A DNA stretch of 64,000 nt from Rhodocyclus gracilis (lineage in GTDB: Bacteria; Pseudomonadota; Gammaproteobacteria; Burkholderiales; Rhodocyclaceae). The stretch covers positions 496,001 to 560,000 of the forward strand of contig NZ_WIXJ01000002.1 of NCBI RefSeq assembly GCF_009617575.1. Direction: 5' to 3'. Positions 8,815 through 17,388 of the stretch are shown in pieces; the stretch's first letter is position 1, and the number at the start of each line of letters is the position of its first letter. The translations under genes and the position numbers were made by a program. Under the pieces are notes generated by a model. That model worked only from the letters and a program-made list of their open reading frames with translations, searched no databases and had not been told where the DNA came from.

Positions 8815-11558
8815 TGGCAGGCCTCGCAGTCGGGATTGTCGATCGAGCAGAATTTGGGCTCGGGTGGCGGCGCCGCGTCGTCGCGGCCACCACTCTTTTC
8901 CGCCTGACTGGCGCCGAGCGTGCGCAGGTAGTAGGTCGTCTTCAGGCCGCGTTTCCACGCCAGCTTGTACAGTTCGTCGAGCTTCCGGCCCGATGGCGTC
9001 GCCAGATAGAGGTTGAGCGACTGCGCCTGATCGATCCACTTCTGGCGCCGGGCGGCAGCCTCGATCAGCCAGGCCGGGTCGATTTCAAAGGCCGTTGCGT
9101 AACGTGCCTTCAGTTCGGCGGGAATGCGCTCGATCGGCCCGAGGGAGCCGTCGAAGTACTTGAGGTCGGCGACCATCACCTCGTCCCACAGGCCAAGTGC
9201 CTTGAGGTCGCCCACCAGCGCCTCGTTGACCACGGTGAATTCGCCGGACAGGTTCGATTTGACGTAGAGGTTCTGGTAAGCCGGCTCGATTCCCGCCGAG
9301 ACGCCGACGATGTTGGAAATCGTCGCGGTCGGCGCGATGGCGACGCAGTTGGAATTGCGCATGCCGTGGCAGGCGATGTGCTCGCGCAGTGCCGCCCAGT
9401 CGAGACGCGCGTCGCGGTTCACCTCAACCGCTTCGCCGCGGCCTTGTTCGAGCAGGCTGATCGAGTCGAGCGGCAGCACGCCCTGCTGCCAAAGGCTGCC
9501 GGCAAAGCTCGAATAGCTGCCGCGCTCGCGCGCCAGCTCGCTCGACGCGCGATACGCGTGGTAGCAGACCAGCTCCATGCTGCGGTCGGCGAAGTCAACC
9601 GCGTCGGCCGAGGCGTACGGCAGGCCGAGCGCGTACAGGCAGTCGGCGAAACCCATGATGCCGAGGCCGACCGGACGGTGGCGCAGGTTGGCATTGCGTG
9701 CTTTCGGCGTGGCGTAGAAGTTGATGTCGATGACGTTGTCGAGCATGCGCATCGCCGTGCGGATGCTGCGCGCGAGCTTCTCCTCGTCAAGCCGGCCGTC
9801 GCGCAGGTGCGCCGGCAGGTTGATCGAGCCGAGGTTGCAGACGGCGGTCTCGTCGGCCGAGGTGTTCAGCGTGATCTCGGTGCACAGATTCGAGCTGTGC
9901 ACCACGCCGGCGTGCTGCTGCGGCGAGCGCAGGTTGCAGGCGTCCTTGAAGGTGATCCACGGATGCCCGGTCTCGAACAGCATGGTCAGCATCTTGCGCC
10001 ACAGCTGCACGGCGGACACCTTCTTGAACAACCGGATCTCGCCGGCAGCGGCGCGCGCTTCGCAGGCCTCGTAGGCCGCGGTGAAGGCGGCGCCATAGGT
10101 CTCGTGCAGGTGTGGGACATCGACCGGTGAAAACAGCGTCCACTCGCCGTTGGCGTGCACGCGCTGCATGAACAGGTCAGGAATCCAGTGCGCGGTGTTC
10201 ATGTCGTGCGTGCGCCGGCGCTCGTCGCCGGTGTTCTTGCGCAGATCGAGAAAGTCCTCAATGTCGAGGTGCCAGGTTTCGAGGTAGGCACAGACCGCGC
10301 CCTTGCGCTTGCCGCCCTGATTGACCGCCACCGCCGTGTCGTTGACCACCTTGAGGAAGGGAATGACGCCCTGGCTCTCGCCGTTGGTACCCTTGATGCG
10401 GCTACCCATGGCGCGCACCGGCGTCCAGTCGTTGCCGAGTCCGCCGGCAAACTTCTGCAGCAGCGCGTTTTCCTTGATCGACTGGTAGATGCCTTCGAGG
10501 TCGTCGGCCACCGTCGTCAGGTAGCACGAAGACAGCTGCGAGTGCAGCGTGCCGCTGTTGAACAGCGTCGGCGTCGAGCACATGAAGTCGAAGCTCGAAA
10601 TCAGCTCGTAGAACTCGATCGCACGCGCCTCGCGCTCGACCTCGTTGAGCGCGAGCCCCATCGCCACGCGCATGAAGAACACCTGCGGCAGTTCGATGCG
10701 GCGGCCGTCGATGTGCAGGAAATAGCGGTCGTAGAGCGTCTGCAGGCCAAGGTAGCCGAACAGCCCGTCGCGTTCCGGGCGCAGGGCCGCGGACAGCCGG
10801 GCAAGGTCAAACTCGGCCAGACGCGGGTCGAGCAGGCCGGCGGCGACACCACGCGCGACGAAGCCCGGCAGCGATTCGCCGTAGTAAGCGGGCAAATCCG
10901 CCAGCGCCAGCGGCCGTCCGGCGACCTCGGCGGCAAGCCCGGTCAGCAGGAGACGCGCGCTGGCGTAGTTGTAACCCGGCTCGCGCTCGATCAGCGTGCG
11001 CGCCGCCAGCACCAGCGCCGACTGCACATCGGCGAGGGCGACGCCGTCGTAAAGGTTCTTCAGCGCCTGCTCGAGGATGAGATCGGCCGACACCGCCTCG
11101 CCGAGGCCCGCGCAAGCAGCTACGCAGCTGGCGCGCAGCGCGTCGAGATCGAGCGGCCGCCGTTCGCCATCGACGACGACATGCAGGCGCGGTGCGGCGA
11201 CAGCGCTCGCGTCCGCCTGCCGCTCGGCAGTGCGCCGTTCGCGGTAGAGCACGTAGGCACGCGCCACGTCGTGTTCGCCCGAACGCATCAGCGCCAGTTC
11301 GACCTGATCCTGGATGTCTTCGATATGCACGCTGCCGCCATCGGGCAGGCGCCGCGTCAGCGACGCGACGACCACCTCGGTCAGGCGCGCGACGATTTCG
11401 CGCACGCGCGACGAGGCGGCGCTCTGCCCGCCCTCGACGGCGAGAAACGCCTTGGTCATCGCCAACGAAATTTTGTCGGCAGCAAAAGGCACGACCGCGC
11501 CGTTACGGCGGACGACCTGCAAGGCAATGGTGGATAAATCAGTCGGACGGATATCCAT
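8811..11558 (-). CDS. nrdA: Ribonucleoside-diphosphate reductase class Ia, alpha (catalytic) subunit with two ATP-cones
   Basis: This 915-residue enzyme makes dNDPs in the cytoplasm together with NrdB. Catalytic residues are visible: Cys345 (SSCYLTT), Asn557/Cys559/Glu561 (NLCTE) and Cys574 (AVCNLGSINL). The C-terminal tail ends CEACQ, the redox cysteines that relay electrons from thioredoxin or glutaredoxin. The N-terminus has two ATP-cones. The first (about residues 10-100) keeps the FAADKI Lys. The second (about 125-210) aligns with the single cone of E. coli NrdA but has Ala in place of the nucleotide-binding Lys (LDLDAL). This layout matches Pseudomonas aeruginosa NrdA. ATG 11558 follows AGAGGA; an in-frame GTG at 11774 is an unlikely start. 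An upstream riboswitch and NrdR boxes point to regulation by B12 and nucleotides. Confidence 0.97.
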   Translation of the reverse strand: MDIRPTDLSTIALQVVRRNGAVVPFAADKISLAMTKAFLAVEGGQSAASSRVREIVARLTEVVVASLTRRLPDGGSVHIEDIQDQVELALMRSGEHDVARAYVLYRERRTAERQADASAVAAPRLHVVVDGERRPLDLDALRASCVAACAGLGEAVSADLILEQALKNLYDGVALADVQSALVLAARTLIEREPGYNYASARLLLTGLAAEVAGRPLALADLPAYYGESLPGFVARGVAAGLLDPRLAEFDLARLSAALRPERDGLFGYLGLQTLYDRYFLHIDGRRIELPQVFFMRVAMGLALNEVEREARAIEFYELISSFDFMCSTPTLFNSGTLHSQLSSCYLTTVADDLEGIYQSIKENALLQKFAGGLGNDWTPVRAMGSRIKGTNGESQGVIPFLKVVNDTAVAVNQGGKRKGAVCAYLETWHLDIEDFLDLRKNTGDERRRTHDMNTAHWIPDLFMQRVHANGEWTLFSPVDVPHLHETYGAAFTAAYEACEARAAAGEIRLFKKVSAVQLWRKMLTMLFETGHPWITFKDACNLRSPQQHAGVVHSSNLCTEITLNTSADETAVCNLGSINLPAHLRDGRLDEEKLARSIRTAMRMLDNVIDINFYATPKARNANLRHRPVGLGIMGFADCLYALGLPYASADAVDFADRSMELVCYHAYRASSELARERGSYSSFAGSLWQQGVLPLDSISLLEQGRGEAVEVNRDARLDWAALREHIACHGMRNSNCVAIAPTATISNIVGVSAGIEPAYQNLYVKSNLSGEFTVVNEALVGDLKALGLWDEVMVADLKYFDGSLGPIERIPAELKARYATAFEIDPAWLIEAAARRQKWIDQAQSLNLYLATPSGRKLDELYKLAWKRGLKTTYYLRTLGASQAEKSGGRDDAAPPPEPKFCSIDNPDCEACQ

Positions 11559-12046
11559 GGCGATGATCCTAGAGGGGGCGTGACGGAGTGAAGCGGTGAG
11601 GGCGTGCGTACGTGGGCGGCACGCTGTGTCGAATGCGGGGAACGTGTGGGAAGCAAGCGATACGTACGCTTCCCGCGCACGCAGCAGCGCAAACTCGCGG
11701 GCCGGTGACGGCTGCCAGCGACAAGGCGGCAGTACAGGCGGTAGCCAGCGCGTGTGGCAGACGCCGCCGCGCACAGATCACGGGCGCGGGAGCCGCCATC
11801 GCGCAAAAGGTGTTGCCCGAAGAAGGCGGCGCAACTGGCGATGCAGAGAGCAACGTGGGAGGGCGCAGGCAGGGCTGCGACAGCAGGGACTCCGGCATTT
11901 CCGGCATCGGAAAGCTCCGCAATGGGGGCGGCGAGTCCCGGCAACGTCCGAGAGCGGACGCTACGCCGAAAGTGGCGGGCTGACCTTAACGGTACAACGG
12001 CCTCTCGTCAGGGACACCCCGCCCCGAAGTTGAAAAAAGACACGTT
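11559..12046 (-). other. Long untranslated leader of nrdAB
   Basis: About 490 bases lie between the end of the cobalamin aptamer and the nrdA start. Open frames exist on both strands but none has recognisable domains or a convincing ribosome site. A run of six T on the minus strand (12033-12038) follows the aptamer at once. A GGGCGGG/CCCGCC pairing potential lies a little further on. These could belong to the expression platform, but I cannot fold them into one clear terminator. Confidence 0.4.
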
Positions 12047-12210
12047 GCGGCAGGTCTCCTGGCTCTCGGTTCATCGCGTTTGGCCCGCCTTCCCGGATCG
12101 CTCCAGTGGCATGTCGGGCACAACGCTCGCCGATGACAGTTGCGGGGGCAGCCCCGGAATCGAGGTCCATGACCTCTCACCGGATTCCCTTTTAATCCCC
12201 GAGCGGGGAA
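12047..12210 (-). ncRNA. Cobalamin (adenosylcobalamin) riboswitch upstream of nrdAB
   Basis: Read on the minus strand, the conserved blocks of the cobalamin aptamer occur in order. First is AAAAGGGAATCCGGTG, then CCGGGGCTGCCCCCGCAACTG, then GCCACTG, then CCGGGAAGGCG and finally GAGCCAGGAGACCTGCC. This is the full class I B12 aptamer including the B12 box region. It lies in the transcript that leads to nrdA, and no other leftward gene stands between them. Binding of coenzyme B12 normally turns the downstream gene off. Known precedent: Streptomyces class Ia nrdABS is under a B12 riboswitch because a B12-dependent class II reductase can substitute. Confidence 0.93.
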
Positions 12211-12225
12211 CCTACAACGGCATGC

Positions 12226-12255
12226 AGTCTAGTCGGCACGACGCCGGGCCGTCAA
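12226..12255 (-). promoter_or_regulatory. Probable nrdAB promoter
   Basis: On the minus strand TTGACG (-35, about 12250-12255) and TAGACT (-10, about 12226-12231) are separated by 18 bases. It lies just upstream of the riboswitch and just downstream of the NrdR box pair, which is the expected order for nrdAB. Confidence 0.55.
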
Positions 12256-12263
12256 GACATAAA

Positions 12264-12311
12264 ACACTACATGTAGTGGTTTTTATGCAACAACACCACT
12301 ATCCGTAGTGT
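12264..12311. promoter_or_regulatory. Pair of NrdR boxes
   Basis: Two 16-base inverted repeats, ACACTACATGTAGTGG and CCACTATCCGTAGTGT, lie 32 bases centre to centre, about three helical turns. Sequence, pairing and spacing are those of NrdR boxes, which NrdR (an ATP/dATP-sensing zinc-finger and ATP-cone repressor) uses to repress ribonucleotide reductase operons. They sit directly upstream of the proposed -35 of nrdAB. Confidence 0.85.
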
Positions 12312-12417
12312 TTTTTACCGAAAGGCGAAAATCGGCAGCAGCGCCTTGCGGCCCTGGCGCCACGCGCACTCGGGCCACATTCGGGGCGCACGCTGACGCC
12401 CACGAAACGCCCCGGCG

Positions 12418-13806
12418 TCAAACGCCGGCAGGCACGACGCGGACGGCAGCAAAGCCGCCGCCATGCGTTCGGAAGTTGGTCGTCTGCCCCTGATACAAGC
12501 GGGCGGCGACCAACTGCACCTCGCCCCGGTAGACGTAGAGGCGCACGTCGAGCTTGAGCGCACGGACCTCGCCCTCGACACGAACGTTGCGCAGCGACGG
12601 GGGCGCAACATGCTGCGCCACGTAGCCGCCGGCAGCGATTTCCGCAAAAACGCGCCGCGTCAGCTTGTCGCCGCGATACGCCGCCTTGCCGCCGTAGCCG
12701 CCCCAGGGCTTGAAGAAATACTGCCGGCGAGCCGTCCAGAAGCCTTCGGCGGCAGCGGGCGTCACTTCCTCGGTGTGTGGCACCAGCGCCGCCAGACAGG
12801 CGCGATCCGCCGCGCTCACGCCAGCCGCCGTCAGCCAGGCATCGTCGGAGAGCAGCGCGAGGTTGCGCTTGTCGGCGTACAGCGCGTGCGCGCGCGGGTG
12901 CGGCGTCAGCAGCACGGCGTCGACGAGATAAGCGGCACGCAGCGCCTGCTGCGCCGGTTCTTCCAGCGCGAAGTCGGTCAGGCGGTTGTAGACGAGATCG
13001 ATACGCTCGCCCCGACAGCGCAGCACGCCGTCGGCAAAGACCAGTTCGCCGGGGTCCGCGACAAGCGCATCGATACCGTGCGCCGCGAAGAGGCGACGAA
13101 AACCCTCGAACTCCGCCGCCAGAAACTGCGCCTCGGGGGCGCTATCGACGATGGCGATGCGTGTCAGCGGCCGCTCACCTCGCGCGCGCCGCCATTCCTC
13201 GCGGAACATCGCGACAAAGCGCGCCGGCGCATCGCTCGCGCTCGCTTCACCTGCGGGCGCGGCCAGACCGCCAGACGCCGCAACACCGCCGGGTAGGTGC
13301 GGGCACTCGCTGCGTGGCAACGTCGCCGCCAGCGCATTGAGCAGCGCCCCGCCGGCATTGGTATTAATCTCGATGAGGCGCGGGCCGTCGTCCGTCAGAT
13401 GAAAGTCGTAGCCGAAAAAAACGCCCGCCGCCGCCTGCGGGAGCTGGGCGCAAGCCGGCGCCTGAGCGAGGACGCGCTGAACGAAGGCGGGCAAGGCGAT
13501 GACGCGCTCAATCGCCGCGATTCCCTCTTGCATGCGCGCCAGATCCTCCTCGCCAAGATAAACGCTGGCCGGCGAAAAGAGGTGTGGGTGCAGAGCCAGC
13601 ATGTCGGCGAGGCCATCGACCGCGCCGCTGTCCGGATCGGGCAAACGCGCGACGAGCGCCTGCGGCACCGCTACCAGGTCGAGGTTGCCGCACAGGCATT
13701 CGTGATTGAAACGCGCTGCCAAAGAAACGGTGCCAAGAGCATCGTCAGACGTTGCGCACGACGCGGCGGTCACTGCCGTTGGCGCGGTAAAGAGGGTGTC
13801 GATCAT
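12418..13806 (-). CDS. Uncharacterised ATP-grasp-like protein
   Basis: This is a 462-residue cytoplasmic protein whose function I do not recognise. Motifs suggest an ATP-grasp ligase with a permuted order. The metal-binding Glu/Asn signature comes early (IEINTNAGG, residues 145-153). The Lys plus Gly-rich ATP loop comes late (FKPWGGYGGKAAYRGDK, residues 366-381). The protein ends with GQTTNFRTHGGGFAAV. YADKRNLALLSD at 310-321 resembles a segment in glutathionylspermidine-synthase-type proteins. A short Ala/Gly-rich insert (about 173-195) separates the two halves. ATG 13806 overlaps the stop of the helicase gene (ATGA), so the two are translated together. The substrate is unknown; peptide or polyamine ligation would be a guess. 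Confidence 0.75.
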   Translation of the reverse strand: MIDTLFTAPTAVTAASCATSDDALGTVSLAARFNHECLCGNLDLVAVPQALVARLPDPDSGAVDGLADMLALHPHLFSPASVYLGEEDLARMQEGIAAIERVIALPAFVQRVLAQAPACAQLPQAAAGVFFGYDFHLTDDGPRLIEINTNAGGALLNALAATLPRSECPHLPGGVAASGGLAAPAGEASASDAPARFVAMFREEWRRARGERPLTRIAIVDSAPEAQFLAAEFEGFRRLFAAHGIDALVADPGELVFADGVLRCRGERIDLVYNRLTDFALEEPAQQALRAAYLVDAVLLTPHPRAHALYADKRNLALLSDDAWLTAAGVSAADRACLAALVPHTEEVTPAAAEGFWTARRQYFFKPWGGYGGKAAYRGDKLTRRVFAEIAAGGYVAQHVAPPSLRNVRVEGEVRALKLDVRLYVYRGEVQLVAARLYQGQTTNFRTHGGGFAAVRVVPAGV

Positions 13807-15737
13807 GGTGGTGAGGCAGTGAAAAAGGCGACCGCGTCGGCCAGCTCGCGCGTGCGACGCATCGGCGGCAAGCTGCGCCAGACGCGCTTGCCGTAAGGTT
13901 TGGTGAGCATGCGGGGGTCGCAAATGACCAGCACGCCACGATCGGTCTCGTCGCGGATGAGGCGGCCGGCGCCCTGCTTGACACTGATCACCGCCCGCGG
14001 CAACTGGTATTCCATAAAGGCGTTCTTGCCCTCGCCGCGCATCTTCTCGATACGCGCCGAGAGCACCGGATCGTCGGGCGGCGCGAAGGGCAGCTTGTCG
14101 ATGACGACCAGCGACAGGGCCTCGCCGCGTACGTCGACGCCTTCCCAGAAGCTCTGGCTGCCGACCAGCACGGCGTTACCGAGGCGACGGAAACGGTCGA
14201 GCAGTTCGGTCTTGCCGCCCTCGCCCTGCAAGAGTAACGGACAGTCGAGGCCGGCGCGCTCGAGGCGCTCGGCGAGCAGTTCGTGCGTGCGGCGCATGGC
14301 GCGCAGCGAGGTACACAAAAAGAACGCCCGCCCACCAGCTGCCTGCAACACGGGAAAGACGGCGTTGACGATGGCTTCGGTGTACTCGCGGCTGTTCGGG
14401 TCTGGCAGATCGCGTGGCGCGTAGAGGAGCGCCTGCTGCGGATAGTCGAACGGGCTTTGCCAGCACGCAGCCTCGGCGTCGGCAAGGCCCAATTCGTCGC
14501 AGTAGTGGCTGAAATCGCCCTGCACGGCAAGCGTTGCCGAGGTAAAAATCCACGCGCGCGGGTGACCGCTCATCTGCTTTTGCATGATGCCGGCCACCGC
14601 CAGTGGCGTCGCGTTGAGCTGCAAGGCGTGCGTGTAGGTCTCGCCCCAGCGCACCACCTCGGCGTCGGCGCCCGCCTGCCAGCGGCGCAAACGGGCCAGC
14701 GTTTCCGTCGCGCGCTGCCAGCAGTTTTCGAGGCCTTCGGCGCGCTGCGCCTGCGTTTCGAGAATCTTCGCCGCCGTCTCAAGGCGACGGATCGCCTCGG
14801 CCAGCGCCAGATCGAAGCCAGGACGCTCGACGAGTTGTTGCGCGGCAAAACGCGCCGGGTCCACCGGCAGCGTCAGTCGCAGGTCGCGCGCTGCCTTGTC
14901 GAGCGCCACGAGCGCCGGCGGCAGGTCAAGGCAATCGCGCGCCGAGGTCAGCGCCTCATTCCTCGCGTCGCGACACAGATCGACGATCTGCGAGGTCGAC
15001 ACGTTCTCGCCAAAGAACAGACTGGCGGTTTCCGGCAAAAGGTGAGCTTCGTCGAAGACGACGGCGTTGCAGGCGGGCAGGAGTTCGCCCGCGCCCTCAT
15101 CACGCAACATCACGTCGGCAAAAAAGAGGTGGTGATTGACGACGACAAGGTCGGCCGCCAAGGCATCGCGCCGCGCGGCGAGGACGAAACACTCCTTGTG
15201 AAACGGACAGTCCTGTCCCAGGCAGTTATCGCGCGTCGACGTCACCAGCGGCCATACCGTCGCGTTCTCGGGCACATCGTTGCACTCGGCCTTGTCGCCA
15301 GTCTGCGTGAATTTGGCGAAACGGGCGACGCGCTGCGCGTAGGCGGCATCCTCGCGACTGGCAAAGCGGCCGTCGGCGAGCGCACGCTCCAGATGGTAGT
15401 GGCAAACGTAGTTGGCGCGCCCCTTCAGCAAGGCGATCTGCGCGGGCGAACCGAGCGCATCGCGCACGGTCGGCAAATCGCGCGCGAACAGCTGATCCTG
15501 CAAGGTCTTGGTGCCCGTCGAAACGATCACCTTGCCGCCGGAAAGCAGCGCCGGAACGAGATAGGCGAAAGTCTTGCCGGTACCGGTGCCGGCCTCGGCG
15601 ACGAGCACGCGGTTATCGGCAATGGCCGCCGCGATGCGCGACGCCATTTCAAGCTGCTGGGGACGAGGCCGATAGCCGGCAATGTTGGCGGCGAGGGGGC
15701 CGCTGCTGGCAAAGACGTCGGCGAGGGAAAGTGACAT
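13803..15737 (-). CDS. DinG/YoaA-family iron-sulfur DNA helicase
   Basis: This is a 644-residue superfamily 2 5'-3' helicase of the XPD/DinG type. Walker A is AEAGTGTGKT (residues 47-56), and the DEAH box is at 229-232. Four cysteines for the [4Fe-4S] cluster lie between them (Cys112, Cys172, Cys177, Cys183). Length and layout are nearest to E. coli YoaA (636 residues), which works with the replisome to clear damaged 3' ends; E. coli DinG is longer. C-terminal helicase motifs include GSQSFWEGVDV and QGAGRLIR. It is the first gene of a two-gene unit with the ATP-grasp-like protein. yoaA is the likelier name, but dinG cannot be excluded by eye. Confidence 0.9.
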   Translation of the reverse strand: MSLSLADVFASSGPLAANIAGYRPRPQQLEMASRIAAAIADNRVLVAEAGTGTGKTFAYLVPALLSGGKVIVSTGTKTLQDQLFARDLPTVRDALGSPAQIALLKGRANYVCHYHLERALADGRFASREDAAYAQRVARFAKFTQTGDKAECNDVPENATVWPLVTSTRDNCLGQDCPFHKECFVLAARRDALAADLVVVNHHLFFADVMLRDEGAGELLPACNAVVFDEAHLLPETASLFFGENVSTSQIVDLCRDARNEALTSARDCLDLPPALVALDKAARDLRLTLPVDPARFAAQQLVERPGFDLALAEAIRRLETAAKILETQAQRAEGLENCWQRATETLARLRRWQAGADAEVVRWGETYTHALQLNATPLAVAGIMQKQMSGHPRAWIFTSATLAVQGDFSHYCDELGLADAEAACWQSPFDYPQQALLYAPRDLPDPNSREYTEAIVNAVFPVLQAAGGRAFFLCTSLRAMRRTHELLAERLERAGLDCPLLLQGEGGKTELLDRFRRLGNAVLVGSQSFWEGVDVRGEALSLVVIDKLPFAPPDDPVLSARIEKMRGEGKNAFMEYQLPRAVISVKQGAGRLIRDETDRGVLVICDPRMLTKPYGKRVWRSLPPMRRTRELADAVAFFTASPP

Positions 15738-15850
15738 GCGCGCTTATCGGAAAATCAGGGCGCATGCTACCAGAAGCGGGCCACGGCAGCGCGCCTGCGC
15801 CCGCATCGCGGCGTCAAGGCGCTGCCCGAGACGCAGTCACCAAGGATAGA

Positions 15851-16729
15851 TCAGAGGGAGAAAACGCGCTGATAGGCAGCGACGGCGGCCGGTTGCGCGC
15901 CACTGCTCGATTGCGTGAGTTGTGCGGCGGTAGTTTGCTGCTGCGTCGCGGCCGCGCGCGCGTCGGTCGTGCGGGCCTCACTGGCGCGGCTGGCGAGCGT
16001 ACGCACTTCATCGCGCGCCGTCGTCGCCGAATTGCTGGCCGATGACGACACCGACGCCAACGCGGACGGACTGGATGGGGCCGAAGGCCCGGAAAGATTG
16101 GTCGAACTGGCACTCGCCGCGCTGGCAGCCGCATTGGCGGTCGCCGCCGGATTCGACACCGGAACGCTGGGCGAAACTGCCGAAGCGCCGCCCGGAACAC
16201 CGTTAGGCGCCGTCGTGCTACCCGCAGGCGGAGCACTGACTGCGGCGGTCGCTGCCGCAGTGGTCGCAGCGGCGGCCGCTTTATTCGTTGCCTCGGTGGC
16301 TTTGGTCTCGGCCGCCAGAACCTGTGCCGCTGTCTGCGGACGCCCGGCCGCTGCCGGCGCTGCGGTTGCTGCCGCCGTGCCAGCCGCGGTTACCCCCGCA
16401 GATCCCGCCGTCGTCGAAGGCGGCGTGGTGCCGACATTCGCTTCGGCTTTCCTCGCGGCGGCTTCGGCGGCCGCGCGCGCCAAGCCTTGCGGCGACAAGG
16501 TCACACGCGTGCTCTGAATGGACGACGCTGCGCCTGCATACGAAGAAACCGGGGCGGCCGCACCCGTCTTGCGCGCTGCCGAAACGGTGTTGTCGGTGCC
16601 GTTGACAACGCTGGTCGCGCTCACGGCCGTCGTCGAACGCAGACGCGCCTGACGAGCGGATTCGGCCGCCTGGCTGGACTCAGCACTGGCAGCGGAACGT
16701 AGATTGGAGGTGACGGTGGAAATATCCAT
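15851..16729 (-). CDS. Ala/Ser/Thr-rich protein of unknown function
   Basis: This is a 292-residue protein made mostly of Ala, Ser, Thr and Pro, with few aromatic residues and no cysteine. It has no signal peptide, membrane segment or known domain. Only the ends look conserved: MDISTVTSNLRSAA at the start and AVAAYQRVFSL at the end, with VTLSPQGLARAAAEAA near residue 80. It is real rather than a chance frame: it has a promoter (TTGCTT, 16 bases, TATACT at 16755-16782) and a GAGG ribosome site before ATG 16729. A frame on the plus strand covers part of it but lacks such signals. A disordered structural or secreted-substrate role is possible. Confidence 0.6.
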   Translation of the reverse strand: MDISTVTSNLRSAASAESSQAAESARQARLRSTTAVSATSVVNGTDNTVSAARKTGAAAPVSSYAGAASSIQSTRVTLSPQGLARAAAEAAARKAEANVGTTPPSTTAGSAGVTAAGTAAATAAPAAAGRPQTAAQVLAAETKATEATNKAAAAATTAAATAAVSAPPAGSTTAPNGVPGGASAVSPSVPVSNPAATANAAASAASASSTNLSGPSAPSSPSALASVSSSASNSATTARDEVRTLASRASEARTTDARAAATQQQTTAAQLTQSSSGAQPAAVAAYQRVFSL

Positions 16730-16754
16730 GATGCGCCTCGTCGGATAGAGCCTC

Positions 16755-16782
16755 AGTATAGACGCGGGCTACGCTAAAGCAA
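16755..16782 (-). promoter_or_regulatory. Promoter of the Ala/Ser/Thr-rich gene
   Basis: On the minus strand TTGCTT and TATACT are separated by 16 bases, ending 26 bases before the ATG at 16729. A near-consensus sigma-70 pair. Confidence 0.55.
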
Positions 16783-16909
16783 GTAATGACTGTACCAGAG
16801 TGTACCCGCCGGCTTGACCGGCCCGGTCTTTGCCACAACAATCGCCTTGTCCCGTTCGCCACCGCTGCGGACGGCGCCGGGACACCATGTCTTCGACAAG
16901 GAAACCGTC

Positions 16910-17365
16910 ATGATCGATCATCCCGTCGCCGACTTCTCCCGCCCTGCAACGGGCGGAAAAGAGTATCGGCTTTCAGACAGCCTCGGCCACCCCGTGGTTC
17001 TCTACTTTTACCCGAAAGACAACACGCCCGGCTGCACCACCGAAGCCAGCGATTTCCGCGATCTGCACGCCGAATTCTCCACGCTCGGCTGCCAGGTGAT
17101 CGGCGTCTCGCGCGATAGCGTCAAATCGCACGAAAACTTCAAGACCAAGCTGAATCTGCCCTTCGATCTGCTCAGCGACGCCGACGAATCGCTGTGCAAC
17201 CAATTCGCCGTCATCAAGCTGAAAACGATGTACGGTAAAGCCTGTCGGGGTGTTGAGCGCAGCACCTTCGTCATCGACGCCAAGGGGGTGTTGCGGCGGG
17301 AGTGGCGCGGCGTGAAAACCGCCGGACATGCCCGCGAAGTTCTCGACTACGTGAGAAGTCTCTGA
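16910..17365 (+). CDS. bcp: Peroxiredoxin of the Bcp/PrxQ type
   Basis: This is a 151-residue thioredoxin-fold peroxidase that reduces hydrogen peroxide and organic peroxides. The peroxidatic Cys is in DNTPGCTTEASDF. The usual resolving Cys five residues later (as in E. coli Bcp) is Ser here. Other cysteines (LGCQV, LCNQF, KACRG) could serve, or the enzyme may be 1-Cys. The frame is open to 16814, but ATG 16910, after AAGGAAACC, begins the domain. The next gene (PIN-PhoH) starts 23 bases downstream on the same strand and is probably co-transcribed. Confidence 0.93.
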   Translation: MIDHPVADFSRPATGGKEYRLSDSLGHPVVLYFYPKDNTPGCTTEASDFRDLHAEFSTLGCQVIGVSRDSVKSHENFKTKLNLPFDLLSDADESLCNQFAVIKLKTMYGKACRGVERSTFVIDAKGVLRREWRGVKTAGHAREVLDYVRSL

Positions 17366-17388
17366 TCCTTCCTTGCCGGAGATACTGC

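Noticed and set aside
11569-11944. Possible small minus-strand gene between riboswitch and nrdA, such as a cobalt transporter subunit
   Set aside because: Translations in both candidate frames show no His-rich CbtB-like motif, no membrane pattern and no ribosome site.
15915-16517. A plus-strand Ala/Val-rich frame opposite the Ala/Ser/Thr-rich gene
   Set aside because: No promoter or ribosome site; the minus-strand gene has both.
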